A stretch of 64,000 nt of DNA. Origin: Flavobacteriaceae bacterium Ga0077528. Its GTDB lineage: Bacteria > Bacteroidota > Bacteroidia > Flavobacteriales > Flavobacteriaceae. Location of the stretch: positions 310,001 through 374,000 of the forward strand of contig LNDX01000001.1 of NCBI GenBank assembly GCA_001464475.1, read 5' to 3'. Shown here in pieces: positions 26,196 to 35,721 of this stretch. The stretch's first letter is position 1, and the number at the start of each line of letters is the position of its first letter. The notes beneath the pieces are model-generated. The model had not been told where the DNA came from, did no database searches, and worked only from the letters and a program-made list of their open reading frames with translations. The translations under genes were made by a program, and so were the position numbers.

Positions 26196-27641
26196 CTATT
26201 TTACAAAAAACCAACTAGCCACAAAAATGGCAGTAATCACACAAATTACATCTACTAAAAGCATTGTTCCTAGAGCATATCGAGTGTTTTTTATATTAAC
26301 CGAACCAAAATAAACTGCAATAACATAGAATGTACTTTCGGCACTACATTGAAAAATACTACTCAATCTTCCTGTCATTGAATCAGCACCAAATGTATTC
26401 ATAGAATCAATTAAAAAACCACGTGAACCTGCAGAGCTAAAAGGACGTAGCAATGCAACAGGTAAAGCGTCAGTAATTTCTTTGCTAACTCCCAAATTAG
26501 AGAAACCAAAAGCAATCCAGTTGCTGATAATTTCAAATAAACCACTATTTCTGAATAATGAAATGGCAACTAACATTCCTAAAACATAAGGAAAAATAGT
26601 AACTCCAGTTTTGACGCCATTATTTGCTCCAACCACAAATGCTTCATAAACGGTGGTATTTGCTTCTGTAAATTTCTTTTCTTTTACGAACGATAATATC
26701 AATGTGAAAACAATAATTACAACCAAAATCAAAGCAGAAAGATTGGAAGTAAAATAATTTTTACCAATTAAATCCAAATGATTTACATACATCAACAAAC
26801 CAATAATTGCACCTATCATTCCCATTAATCCTGCAACTAAAGACGCGCTTTTGAAGTTGATTTTTTGTTTAATTCCGACAATTAAAAACGCAGCAATAGT
26901 TCCAATAAAAGAGGTTATTATACAAGGTAACATCACATCAGCAGGATTTGCAGCGCCAGCAGCAGCGCGATATCCAATAATTGAAGTTGCAATTAATGTA
27001 AGTCCAGAAGCATGTAAGCACATGAACATGATTTGTGCATCACTAGCTTTATCCTTTTCTGGATTTATTTCTTGTAAACTCTCCATAGCTTTTAATCCGA
27101 ATGGTGTTGCGGCAGAATCTAATCCTAGGAAATTGGCAGCAAAATTTAAAGTCATATACGATATCGAAGGATGGTTTTTTGGAATACTTGGAAATACTTT
27201 TACAAAAACTGGACTTAATATTTTAGCCAATTTTTGTGATGCGCCAGAAATAATTAGAAGTTCCATCAATCCGCAAAAGAAAGCTAGATATGCCATTAAA
27301 GGTAAAATTAAATCTAACAAAGTGCTTTTGCAGGTTGGCAATAATCCATCTGATTTTTGTTTTCCACTATAAATTTTTACCACTTTATTCGAAAAAACAT
27401 AAGTTGAGTCAATGTTCAATGTATCACGATTAATGACCATTGTTTTATCTGGAGCCTTTTCAATACTGTCTTTTATAAAAGCAGGTAAATCTTGAAGGTA
27501 TTTTTCAGAAACTAATATTGGATCGTCTTTTTTTCCGTTTAAAACGAAATCAATTGTATAGTTATTTCCAGAGAATAAACTAAAAATCACAAAGACAATT
27601 GATGAAATAAAGATAACGAGCCAAAATCTACTTAATACCAT
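26196..27641 (-). CDS. Nucleoside-recognition (Gate) domain membrane protein, SpmA-SpmB fusion type
   Basis: 481 residues, highly hydrophobic, with a first helix at the N terminus, a periplasmic loop of about 70 residues, then two Gate-domain halves (MTLNFAANFLGLDSAATPFG; ALLRPFSSAGSRGFL) with the length expected of a fused SpmA plus SpmB. In sporulating bacteria SpmA/SpmB affect spore core dehydration; in Bacteroidota the transported substrate is unknown. It heads a minus-strand group with the 54-residue membrane protein and fumarase. Confidence 0.82.
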   Translation of the reverse strand: MVLSRFWLVIFISSIVFVIFSLFSGNNYTIDFVLNGKKDDPILVSEKYLQDLPAFIKDSIEKAPDKTMVINRDTLNIDSTYVFSNKVVKIYSGKQKSDGLLPTCKSTLLDLILPLMAYLAFFCGLMELLIISGASQKLAKILSPVFVKVFPSIPKNHPSISYMTLNFAANFLGLDSAATPFGLKAMESLQEINPEKDKASDAQIMFMCLHASGLTLIATSIIGYRAAAGAANPADVMLPCIITSFIGTIAAFLIVGIKQKINFKSASLVAGLMGMIGAIIGLLMYVNHLDLIGKNYFTSNLSALILVVIIVFTLILSFVKEKKFTEANTTVYEAFVVGANNGVKTGVTIFPYVLGMLVAISLFRNSGLFEIISNWIAFGFSNLGVSKEITDALPVALLRPFSSAGSRGFLIDSMNTFGADSMTGRLSSIFQCSAESTFYVIAVYFGSVNIKNTRYALGTMLLVDVICVITAIFVASWFFVK

Positions 27642-27749
27642 ATTTTTTTTTTGTAAATGTATATATTCTATACAAAAAATTTCTTTTTTTGATTTAAAAA
27701 TAGTAAATAATTAAACAAAACTTAAATTTCATCTATTTTTTGTAAATAT

Positions 27750-27781
27750 TTGGTAAATATTACAATAGATTATTATATTTG
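27750..27781 (+). promoter_or_regulatory. Promoter of the S8 protease gene
   Basis: TTG (27750-27752), 21 bases, TATATTTG (27774-27781): full match to the Bacteroidota consensus, with a 35-base leader. Confidence 0.65.
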
Positions 27782-27816
27782 CTTACATATATTAATTACA
27801 CCAAAAAAAATTAAAA

Positions 27817-30726
27817 ATGAAAAGAGTATTACTCCTTGTTATTGTCCTTTTTTCTTCAATATGTACTTTGGCACAAACAACAGCTGAAGTTAGAGAAATT
27901 GTATCTAATTATGATTTGCAAAAAATTAAAGAAAAAGAAGAATACTATAGAAATAAACAGCGTAGTGATAAAAGTAGAGCTGAAGCAGTTGCTCGTATCA
28001 ATAACTGGCCATTAATTATAGAAAATCCAGATGGAAGTAAATCAGAATTAATGAAACTTACCCCAGATGGTTATCCTATGTACTATCAAACTGACAACAT
28101 TAATGCCGCAAGAACCACAAGGACTAATTTTTTACATACTGGTGGTGCAATGGGTCTAAACTTAAATGGTCAAGGAATGACTCTAAGAGTATGGGATGGA
28201 GGAACAGTTAGGGCTACACACAATGCTTTTGGTGGTAGAGTTACTGTTGTAGATAGCCCTACAGGTACACTAAGTGCACATGCCACTCACGTAACAGGAA
28301 CTATGATTTCAAGTTTAGCTTCCATAAAAGGTATGGCGCCTCAAGCATTAGGAAGAACTTTTGATTGGACAGATGACGAAAGTGAAGCTTTGTCTGAAGT
28401 TCAACAAGGAATGCTAATTTCTAATCATTCGTATGGTGTTCCTGTTTCATCTACATTACCTGCCTGGATTATTGGCGCATATATTTCAGATTCATATGCT
28501 TGGGATGAAATAGCTTATTTATCTCCTTATTATCTTGCAGTATTATCTGCTGGAAATAATGGAACCACAAATAATTCAGACCCAATTTCTGGCGGATATG
28601 ATAAACTTGTTGGAAATAAAACATGTAAAAATAATTTAGTTGTTGCTAACTGTCAAGATGTTACAATAAATACTGATGGAACTGTAAATGGAACAGTTAA
28701 TATAAACACTGATAGCAGTCAAGGCCCTACAGATGATTTTAGAATAAAACCAGATATAACTGGTAATGGTACCAATGTAACTTCTGCTAATAGCACTGGT
28801 AATTCTGCTACTACAACTTTTTCAGGTACATCAATGTCTTCTCCAAATGTTGCAGGTTCACTTATGTTATTACAACAACATCATAATAATCTATACAACA
28901 GCTTCATGCGTTCAGCAACTCTAAAAGGAATTGCTTGTCATACTGCTGATGATGCAGGAGATGAAGGTCCTGACCCTATCTATGGTTGGGGTTTATTAAA
29001 CATGAAAAAAGCTGCAGAGACAGTTTCCAACAATGGTTTAAGCTCATGGGTCTCAGAGCAAACATTAGGAAATGAAGGAGTTTTTACAATGCAAGTTAAT
29101 TCAAATGGTTCAACACCATTGATAGCTTCTATAACTTGGACTGATTTACCAGGAAATATGAATATAAATGGAATTTCTAATGAAAATATAAAAGCTTTAA
29201 TAAATGATTTAGATATTAGAATAACTAGAGACGGAACAACATATTTCCCATGGAGATTATCTCAATTATCATTTACAGCAGAACGAACTGGTGATAATAA
29301 TGTTGATAATGTTGAGCAAGTAAAAATCGATTCGCCTCCAGCAGGAAATTACACAATTACAGTAACTCACAAAGGTACTTTAGTTAATAATTCACAAAAA
29401 TATTCGTTAGTAATTACAGGAATAAATTCAACTTTTGCTTTAAATTCAACAAGTTCAGATTTAGAACTATGCGCTAATCAAAATGCAACTTATACATTTA
29501 ATTATACTCAAAGTGGTTCAGGAACTACTACTTTCTCAGCAGTAGGATTACCAACTGGAGCAACAGCAAGTTTTTCTCCAAGTTCATTAAGTGCAAATGG
29601 AACTGTAACAATGACAATAACTGGTTTGTCAAATGTTATTCCTGGTGAATATTCAGTAGGAATAACAGGAACTCGTGGAACTGAAACTGAAACAAGAACA
29701 AAAATTTTGAAAATCTACAGTTCTTCATTTCAAAATGTGACTTTAAATACTCCTGCAAACTCTACTAATGGAACTTCAACCTCAATAAATTTAAGATGGG
29801 CAGCTATGCCAAACGCTGAAAATTACTCGGTTCAAGTTTCTACCTCCTCAAATTTTTCAACTATTACTGCAAGTTTGTTAACAACGAGTACTCAATTTTT
29901 TGTTAGTAATTTAGCTCAAGCAACAACATACTACTGGAGAGTTACACCTTCTAACAGATGTGGTACTGCTTTGGAATCTAGCTCTACAATTTTTTCATTT
30001 ACTACAGGTTCATTAACTTGTGACCAAATGTTTGTAGCTACAGATTTTTCTGATGCAGCGATAGCTTCTGTTGCAAATTCTTCTGCAAGTGTACCAGTTA
30101 CAATTACTGGAGGACACACAATTGGTAATTTAAAAGTTAATTTAAATATTACCCACACATATGTACAAGATATGACTATTACTCTTGAAGGTCCAAGTTC
30201 AATTGGAAGCCCAGTAATTAGACTTACTCAAGAGGCGTGTGGCGATCATGACAATATAGATTGTCAGTTTAATGATGATGGATTTGCACCTCAATGCTCT
30301 GGAGCACCATCTATTTCAGGATTAATTGCACCTGTTGATAGTTTAAGTGATTTAAATTCATTACCAGCAGATGGAGTATGGACACTTAAAGTAGATGATC
30401 CATATAATGGTGATGGTGGAAGTATAAATTTATTTAGTATCGAATTTTGTAGATTGACTCCAGCATTAAGTATTAATGAAAACACTCTACAAATTGTAGC
30501 TATTTATCCAAATCCAGCAAAAGATGATTTTATTGTTTATATTCCCGAAAATAATCTTGAAACAAAAATTTCAGTTATAGATTTACAAGGAAGACAGATT
30601 CAATCAGTACAATCAAATTCAATTTCAACAACAATAACTACTTCATCGTTACAAGATGGATTGTATCTAGTTATAATTGAAAACGAAAATGGTGTTACTA
30701 CTAAAAAGATTACAATTAAAAAGTAA
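27817..30726 (+). CDS. Secreted subtilisin-like S8 protease with type IX secretion signal
   Basis: 969 residues: signal peptide (about 1-19), short prodomain, S8 domain with Asp127 (RVWDGG), His155 (HATHVTG) and Ser339 (GTSMSSPNVAG). A fibronectin-III-like module follows (about 640-725, ATTYYWRVTPSN), then a proprotein-convertase P-domain-like region (about 735-885, ending SINLFSIEFC). The C-terminal type A type IX sorting domain has IYPNPAKDDF and IDLQGRQI and ends KITIKK. An extracellular protease exported by the same system that needs the Gld proteins. It has its own promoter and a strong terminator. Confidence 0.95.
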   Translation: MKRVLLLVIVLFSSICTLAQTTAEVREIVSNYDLQKIKEKEEYYRNKQRSDKSRAEAVARINNWPLIIENPDGSKSELMKLTPDGYPMYYQTDNINAARTTRTNFLHTGGAMGLNLNGQGMTLRVWDGGTVRATHNAFGGRVTVVDSPTGTLSAHATHVTGTMISSLASIKGMAPQALGRTFDWTDDESEALSEVQQGMLISNHSYGVPVSSTLPAWIIGAYISDSYAWDEIAYLSPYYLAVLSAGNNGTTNNSDPISGGYDKLVGNKTCKNNLVVANCQDVTINTDGTVNGTVNINTDSSQGPTDDFRIKPDITGNGTNVTSANSTGNSATTTFSGTSMSSPNVAGSLMLLQQHHNNLYNSFMRSATLKGIACHTADDAGDEGPDPIYGWGLLNMKKAAETVSNNGLSSWVSEQTLGNEGVFTMQVNSNGSTPLIASITWTDLPGNMNINGISNENIKALINDLDIRITRDGTTYFPWRLSQLSFTAERTGDNNVDNVEQVKIDSPPAGNYTITVTHKGTLVNNSQKYSLVITGINSTFALNSTSSDLELCANQNATYTFNYTQSGSGTTTFSAVGLPTGATASFSPSSLSANGTVTMTITGLSNVIPGEYSVGITGTRGTETETRTKILKIYSSSFQNVTLNTPANSTNGTSTSINLRWAAMPNAENYSVQVSTSSNFSTITASLLTTSTQFFVSNLAQATTYYWRVTPSNRCGTALESSSTIFSFTTGSLTCDQMFVATDFSDAAIASVANSSASVPVTITGGHTIGNLKVNLNITHTYVQDMTITLEGPSSIGSPVIRLTQEACGDHDNIDCQFNDDGFAPQCSGAPSISGLIAPVDSLSDLNSLPADGVWTLKVDDPYNGDGGSINLFSIEFCRLTPALSINENTLQIVAIYPNPAKDDFIVYIPENNLETKISVIDLQGRQIQSVQSNSISTTITTSSLQDGLYLVIIENENGVTTKKITIKK

Positions 30727-30746
30727 TCATACTTTACTTTTTATAA

Positions 30747-30785
30747 AAAATGCCCCAATTAGTGTTTAACTTTTTGGGGCATTTT
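30747..30785. terminator. Bidirectional terminator after S8 protease
   Basis: AAAATGCCCCAA and TTGGGGCATTTT form a perfect 12-base stem with a 15-base loop between convergent genes. Confidence 0.9.
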
Positions 30786-30805
30786 CATTTTTTAGATATC
30801 CTTTA

Positions 30806-31519
30806 TTATATATGAATTATCTCATCTTCCACCAATAAATCTTCTTTTCTGAAACGAAGAAAAACTTGTGCTACAGCAATCACGTCTTTTTCGCAATAAG
30901 TCACAATTCTATCGATGTCTTTTTCTACATAAAAAACATGACCCACTTGGCTTCCGTCGATGTCTCCTTTTGGAGAAGGAATTCCGAGGATTTTGGTTAG
31001 TAATTTTAAAGAAGTAAAATGCTTATAATCACCAAATTTCCATAACTCTAAGGTATCTAAATGCTGGATTTCCCAAGGCTTTTTCCCAAATAAATTAAGC
31101 TTATTTGGAATGGAAACATTGTTGATAATCATTCGACGTGCAATAAATGGAAAATCAAATTCTTTGGCATTGTGCCCACAAAGAATATTTTGAGAACCAT
31201 CGAAATGATTATTTAGTAGATTATTGAAGTCTAATAAAATTTTCTTTTCTTCTCCAAAAAAAGAGGTTACTCTAAAGTTTCGAATGTCACCTTTGGTTGT
31301 AAAATAACCAACAGAAATACAGACTATTTTTCCGAATTCGGCCCAAATTCCTGCTCTGTCATAAAATTCTTCGGCTGTGAATTCGTCTTTGCGTTGGTAT
31401 TGAGTTTTTTGTTCCCAAAGTTGTTTCATTTCATCGTCAAGCGAGTTGAAATTTTCTTCTAATGGAACCGTTTCTATGTCAAGAAACAAAATGTTGTCTA
31501 AGCGGATTTTTTCAATCAT
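30806..31519 (-). CDS. PolB-type 3'-5' exonuclease domain protein
   Basis: 237 residues with the DEDDy exonuclease motifs: FLDIETVP (D, E), LCGHNAKEFDFPFI (D) and YCEKDVIAVAQV (Y..D). This is the stand-alone exonuclease related to DNA polymerase B that many bacteria carry. It probably trims 3' ends of DNA or RNA; the substrate is not known from sequence. Single gene on this strand with a 123-base upstream gap in which I see no clear promoter. Confidence 0.88.
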   Translation of the reverse strand: MIEKIRLDNILFLDIETVPLEENFNSLDDEMKQLWEQKTQYQRKDEFTAEEFYDRAGIWAEFGKIVCISVGYFTTKGDIRNFRVTSFFGEEKKILLDFNNLLNNHFDGSQNILCGHNAKEFDFPFIARRMIINNVSIPNKLNLFGKKPWEIQHLDTLELWKFGDYKHFTSLKLLTKILGIPSPKGDIDGSQVGHVFYVEKDIDRIVTYCEKDVIAVAQVFLRFRKEDLLVEDEIIHI

Positions 31520-31642
31520 AATAAGAATTTATATGGCGTTTATATTTATTAAATTACCCTGATTAACACGTAATTAGGTTGCGAATATAATTAAAATGAC
31601 TTTAAATTTCCAAATTAAAATAAAAAAAACTCCTTAACTAAG

Positions 31643-32113
31643 TTAAAACAAACTTTGTTGATGGCTAGGTATTTCGTGTTCAAGAAGCCATTTTTTTCGC
31701 CATAATCCGCCAGCATAACCTGTGAGTGAACCATCAGTTCCAATAACACGATGACACGGAATTACAATCCAAAGTGGGTTTTTACCATTAGCTGATGCTA
31801 CTGCTCGAATAGCTTTTACATCGCCTAATTTTTTAGATAAATCCATGTAGGACATTGTTTTTCCGTATGGAATATTGATTAACTCTTGCCACACTTTTTG
31901 TTGGAAATCAGTACCTTTTGGATTTAACTTGAAATCAAAATCTTTACGTTTTCCTTCAAAATATTCTTGAAGTTGTGAAACTGCTTCTTGGAGTTCTTTT
32001 GGAATTTTTGTGGAAAGTTCACCTTCTGATAAAACGGAAATTATAGAAATTCCATTTTCGTCACCTTGAATTTTAATAATTCCAAGTGGAGAATTTATAA
32101 AGGCAGTTTTCAT
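31643..32113 (-). CDS. ogt: Methylated-DNA-protein-cysteine methyltransferase (Ogt/MGMT)
   Basis: 156 residues. The catalytic PCHRVIG contains the alkyl-acceptor Cys120, preceded by IPYGKTMSY and the DNA-binding RAVASANGKNP. It removes O6-alkyl groups from guanine by a suicide reaction. No Ada N-terminal regulatory domain. It starts 1 base after the stop of an upstream secreted-protein gene, so the two are probably cotranscribed. Confidence 0.95.
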   Translation of the reverse strand: MKTAFINSPLGIIKIQGDENGISIISVLSEGELSTKIPKELQEAVSQLQEYFEGKRKDFDFKLNPKGTDFQQKVWQELINIPYGKTMSYMDLSKKLGDVKAIRAVASANGKNPLWIVIPCHRVIGTDGSLTGYAGGLWRKKWLLEHEIPSHQQSLF

Positions 32114-32114
32114 T

Positions 32115-32486
32115 TTAAGGATATGAAATGCTTTTTAAATTAAGATTTTGAATTGCCTCTGAGTGACTATCTATAAGGAAATCACGACCACAAAAATCTT
32201 GTTGCCTGATGTTTAAAGCCATAATTTTGTGGCTCTCTATCCTACGAATATCTGAATACCAACTGTATTGTTTTGGAGAAATATTAATATTATTGATGTC
32301 TAAAATGTCTTTTTGAGCCATCTTACCTAACATTTCAATACTAATTACTTTTATTTTGTCATTACTATGATTGTCAAATAATGTTGAAGGTATAATATTA
32401 AACCTAGCACTAAAAGATGTAGGTTTATATTGGCTAAAACCATAGAAAGAAAACATGAATAAAATGAAAGCAAAATAGGATTTCAT
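32115..32486 (-). CDS. Hypothetical exported protein
   Basis: 123 residues with a clean signal peptide (about 1-18, ending GFSQ). The mature part has no motif I recognise: IKVISIEMLGKMAQKDILDINN, a QYSWYSDIRRIESHK segment and one Cys (FCGRDFL). It sits immediately upstream of ogt. Function unknown. Confidence 0.6.
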   Translation of the reverse strand: MKSYFAFILFMFSFYGFSQYKPTSFSARFNIIPSTLFDNHSNDKIKVISIEMLGKMAQKDILDINNINISPKQYSWYSDIRRIESHKIMALNIRQQDFCGRDFLIDSHSEAIQNLNLKSISYP

Positions 32487-32539
32487 AGACTAATTGATAT
32501 TTAGTAAAGCTACCAATTTTTCAAAATAAATCCAAATTT

Positions 32540-32965
32540 TTATTTTACTTGACTGTACATGTATTGTTCTAAAGATTCTAATTCTTCTTCGGAAAACGTT
32601 TTTGTTAAAGCAAAATTGGCTTTCATGACTTCGTATTGCGATGGATCGACAATTGGTTCACCTTCGCCTTTTAGAAATGTGACCATATTTGCATTTTTCT
32701 CTTTGTAGATTTTTGCAATATCGATTATGCTTGGTCCAACTAATTTAATATCGAGTTTATGGCAAGTTGCACAAGTTCCTTTTCCTTCAAAGATTTCTTT
32801 TCCTTTTTCGGCTAATGGAAATTCTGATACTTCAGGTTTGGTTGCTTCTACATTTTCTTTTCCGTCTGAAACTGGGTTGCCAAATTTATCTGTTTTTTTG
32901 TCTCCACCACAACTTATCAAAATTAATGCTATTGCTAAAGTTAGTGATTTTAAAATTGTTTTCAT
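32540..32965 (-). CDS. c-type cytochrome lipoprotein
   Basis: 141 residues from the ATG at 32965. A lipoprotein signal (ILISCGG) is followed by a charged linker and one class I cytochrome c domain with haem motif CATCH; KANFALTK supplies a candidate axial Met (M in YEVMKANF). It is a small membrane-tethered periplasmic electron carrier. The start is set by a -7 box at 32994-32987 that lies at the beginning of the longer frame. The neighbouring haem cluster is compatible with, but not specific to, cytochrome maturation. Confidence 0.88.
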   Translation of the reverse strand: MKTILKSLTLAIALILISCGGDKKTDKFGNPVSDGKENVEATKPEVSEFPLAEKGKEIFEGKGTCATCHKLDIKLVGPSIIDIAKIYKEKNANMVTFLKGEGEPIVDPSQYEVMKANFALTKTFSEEELESLEQYMYSQVK

Positions 32966-32986
32966 TTTCCTTTTATTTAATATAAT

Positions 32987-32994
32987 CAAAGGTA
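32987..32994 (-). promoter_or_regulatory. -7 box of the cytochrome c gene
   Basis: Minus-strand TACCTTTG, 21 bases before the ATG at 32965. No TTG seen at -33. Confidence 0.4.
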
Positions 32995-33057
32995 CATCTG
33001 ATTGTTTAAGTTAAATATGATTTTTATCAGAGAATAAAAATTCAATACAAATGCTAT

Positions 33058-33151
33058 TTAGCCCTGATGCAAGGGAAAAGCCTCGCCTTTTTGCGAGCTT
33101 TGGAAAGGCAGCAGGAATATGGTTTGCTAATAAATCCCGAGCCATTCGCTC
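33058..33151. repeat. Intergenic repeat, family E (GC-richer than surroundings)
   Basis: The spacer between hemB and the cytochrome gene starts TAGCCCTGATGCAAGGGAAA and contains a CTCGC/GCGAG hairpin, then a GCAGGAAT and CCCGAGCCATTCGCTCC end. The opening and closing blocks resemble an element (AGCCC-GAT-GAAGCGG ... AGCGGG-AGCTCC) that I recall as common between Flavobacterium genes; this is recognition by memory, not by search. It directly abuts the hemB stop. Confidence 0.6.
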
Positions 33152-34162
33152 CTATCTATTCAAAATAATTGCTGCTTCTTTGGCAAAATAAGTTGAAATT
33201 AAACTTGCTCCGGCGCGTTTGATACACATTAATTGTTCCATCATGATTTTGTCGTGATCTAGCCAACCTCTTTCTGAAGCGGCTTTAATCATGGCATATT
33301 CGCCAGAAACGTGAAATACTGTGACTGGAACATTCACGGCATTTTTAACTTCGCGAACGATATCAAGATAGGCAATTCCTGGTTTTACCATTACCATATC
33401 GGCGCCTTCTTCAACATCCATAAGTGCTTCTTTTATGGCTTCGATGCGGTTGGCATAATCCATTTGGTAGGTTTTTTTGTCTTTTGGTACTTCGACAGGC
33501 TCAGCATCCAAAGTAGTGTCTTTTGGCGCAGAATCTAAAGCGTCACGAAATGGTCCGTAAAATGCTGATGCGTATTTTGCAGAATAACTCATAATTCCCA
33601 CATTTGAAAAACCTGCGGCATCTAAACCTTGACGTAAACGCAAAACACGTCCGTCCATCATGTCGCTTGGCGCAACGAAATCGGCTCCTGCTTGTGCGTG
33701 AGAAACTGCCATTTTTACTAGCGCATCGTTGGTTGCATCGTTTGCAATATCACCGTTTTCGATAATTCCGTCGTGACCGTAAATTGAGTAAGGATCGAGA
33801 GCAACATCTGGCATCACAATCATTTCTGGACAAGCCGTTTTGATGGCTTTGATAGCTCTTTGCATTAATCCGTTTGGATTCCAAGCTTCTTTTCCGGTGT
33901 TGTCTTTTAAACTTTCGTCCACTTTTACGTAGATGTTTACAGCTCGAATTCCTATTGCGAAAAGTTCTTTTACTTCTTCAACAGTCAAATCGATTGAACG
34001 ACGAAAAATTCCTGGCATTGATGGAATTTCAACTTTATAATTTTCGCCTTCTGCAATGAACATTGGAAACATAAAATCGCTTGGACTTAATGTTGTTTCG
34101 CGAACTAAAGAACGAATGCTTTCGTTAATGCGTAATCTTCTGCCTCTTTGTAATGGGAACAT
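33152..34162 (-). CDS. hemB: Porphobilinogen synthase (delta-aminolevulinate dehydratase)
   Basis: 336 residues. Schiff-base lysines are in SYSAKYASAFYGPF and MVMVKPGIAYLD. Condenses two 5-aminolevulinate into porphobilinogen. The active-site zinc Cys cluster of the E. coli/yeast type is replaced by DVALDPYSIYGHDG, so this is the form without catalytic zinc, probably Mg-activated. Last gene of the minus-strand haem series, 57 bases after hemF with a repeat in between. Confidence 0.96.
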   Translation of the reverse strand: MFPLQRGRRLRINESIRSLVRETTLSPSDFMFPMFIAEGENYKVEIPSMPGIFRRSIDLTVEEVKELFAIGIRAVNIYVKVDESLKDNTGKEAWNPNGLMQRAIKAIKTACPEMIVMPDVALDPYSIYGHDGIIENGDIANDATNDALVKMAVSHAQAGADFVAPSDMMDGRVLRLRQGLDAAGFSNVGIMSYSAKYASAFYGPFRDALDSAPKDTTLDAEPVEVPKDKKTYQMDYANRIEAIKEALMDVEEGADMVMVKPGIAYLDIVREVKNAVNVPVTVFHVSGEYAMIKAASERGWLDHDKIMMEQLMCIKRAGASLISTYFAKEAAIILNR

Positions 34163-34170
34163 GATATGTT

Positions 34171-34219
34171 GTTTAAAATTGTTTAAAAGTTTAAGGTTTA
34201 AAGTTGTTTCACTTTGCGC
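34171..34219. repeat. GTTTAAAA-type direct repeat, family B copy 1
   Basis: Spacer between hemF and hemB made of GTTTAAAATT, GTTTAAAAGTTTAAG and GTTTAAAGTTGTT units, with a partly complementary CTTAAAC at 34219-34225 entering hemF. A similar block lies between hemE and hemD (36750-36803). Confidence 0.6.
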
Positions 34220-35122
34220 TTAAACCCAATCTATTGGTTTTTCTAATACTTTAATTAATTTTTCTTCTTCGCTTCCAGCTACTGGATGATGATCATAATG
34301 CCATTGCACATGTGGTGGTAATGACATTAAAATAGATTCAATTCTACCGTTGGTTTTTAATCCAAATAACGTGCCTTTGTCGTGAACTAAATTGAATTCT
34401 ACATAACGACCACGTCGGATTTCTTGCCAAGTTCTTTGTTCTGGCGTATATGCTAAATTCTTTCTTTTTTCTACAATTGGAACATAAGCTTCTAGAAAAC
34501 TGTTTCCGACTTCGGTTACAAAATTGTACCAATCTTCCATTTTCATTTCTTCAGTTTCTTTGCAATAATCGAAGAATAATCCGCCTAGTCCGCGAGCTTC
34601 GTTTCTATGAGCGTTCCAAAAATAAGCATCGCATTGTTTTTTATATTTTGGATAAAATTCTGGATTGTGTTTGTCGCAAGCTATTTTGCAAGTTTGATGA
34701 AAATGAATGGCATCTTCTTCAAATAAATAATATGGTGTTAAATCTTGTCCGCCACCAAACCAAGAATTGATTACATTTCCGTTATTATCGTACATTTCAA
34801 AATAACGCCAATTGGCATGAACGGTTGGAACCATCGGACTTTTTGGATGAATTACTAAACTCAATCCGCAAGCGAAGAAATCGGCTTCACCAACGTTGAA
34901 TAATTTCTGCATAGAATCAGGTAATTTTCCGTGAACTGCTGAAATATTTACACCGCCTTTTTCAAAAACATTTCCGTTTTCAATAACTCTTGTTCGTCCG
35001 CCGCCACCTTCTGGTCGTTCCCAAATGTCTTCACGGAATTTGGCAACACCATCAACTTCTTCTAGTTTGGAAGTGATTTGATCTTGTAGGTTTTGGATGT
35101 ATGTTAGGAATTTATTTTTCAT
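34220..35122 (-). CDS. hemF: Oxygen-dependent coproporphyrinogen III oxidase
   Basis: 300 residues from the ATG at 35122; the frame extends 13 codons upstream without support. Signature blocks WRYFEMYDN, GGGQDLTPYYLFEED, FFDYCKETEE and YVEFNLVHDKGT are clear. Uses O2 to convert coproporphyrinogen III to protoporphyrinogen IX, so the pathway is aerobic at this step. It lies between the GNAT gene and hemB. Confidence 0.96.
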   Translation of the reverse strand: MKNKFLTYIQNLQDQITSKLEEVDGVAKFREDIWERPEGGGGRTRVIENGNVFEKGGVNISAVHGKLPDSMQKLFNVGEADFFACGLSLVIHPKSPMVPTVHANWRYFEMYDNNGNVINSWFGGGQDLTPYYLFEEDAIHFHQTCKIACDKHNPEFYPKYKKQCDAYFWNAHRNEARGLGGLFFDYCKETEEMKMEDWYNFVTEVGNSFLEAYVPIVEKRKNLAYTPEQRTWQEIRRGRYVEFNLVHDKGTLFGLKTNGRIESILMSLPPHVQWHYDHHPVAGSEEEKLIKVLEKPIDWV

Positions 35123-35182
35123 TTTTTTAAGCTTAAAGCTAATAGCGTTCTGCCGCTTCACGACAGTTGTGCGTAGTTCTTG

Positions 35183-35608
35183 TTATTTTTTCTTACAATA
35201 TATCTTACTGTCTTTAAGTTTAAACCCAACGCTTGAATATAAATTTATTGCAGGCAATCTATGGTCTTCAGTAAAAAGAAGTATTTCAGAAAGTTCTTTT
35301 TCTTCACCTACTTCAACTAATAAGTTTATCAATTTTCTTCCTATACCTTTTCCACGTGAAGCTGAGTCTACAACTACATCTTCAATCCAACCCTTGTTTC
35401 CAGAAATAACTTTGTAAGTACACATTAATGCAATTCCAATTATTTTATTATTATCCTCGCAATATGCAACTGTAATTTGATTTTTTTCATTCAATATTTC
35501 TTCAAGATCCAACTGAATTTTGTTTGGACTTAATTGACGAAATAATTCAGAAACTTGCTCTTTAATGTCTATGTTTAAATCATTTCTTTTTAAAATAGCA
35601 GCATTCAT
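35183..35608 (-). CDS. GNAT family N-acetyltransferase
   Basis: 141 residues with the acetyl-CoA loop VDSASRGKGIGRKLI (R-G-x-G-I-G) and the terminal NLYSSVGFK. Substrate unknown. It interrupts the haem gene series between hemE and hemF, with 113 bases upstream and 60 downstream, and may be a cargo gene rather than a haem enzyme. Confidence 0.88.
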   Translation of the reverse strand: MNAAILKRNDLNIDIKEQVSELFRQLSPNKIQLDLEEILNEKNQITVAYCEDNNKIIGIALMCTYKVISGNKGWIEDVVVDSASRGKGIGRKLINLLVEVGEEKELSEILLFTEDHRLPAINLYSSVGFKLKDSKIYCKKK

Positions 35609-35721
35609 TTCTTTTTAATTTTTTTAAAAAATACAATTTTATTGAGTTATAATTTTATTTCAAATTAAAGTTATAATTTTCTAGGAACACGATAGAATTA
35701 CTCAAAACTATCTGCTGGCAA

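Noticed and set aside
33051..33191. Plus-strand frame of about 46 codons (MLFSPDAREKPR...) across the hemB/cytochrome spacer
   Set aside because: It runs through the family E repeat and into the 3' end of hemB on the other strand; composition follows the repeat, and there is no promoter.
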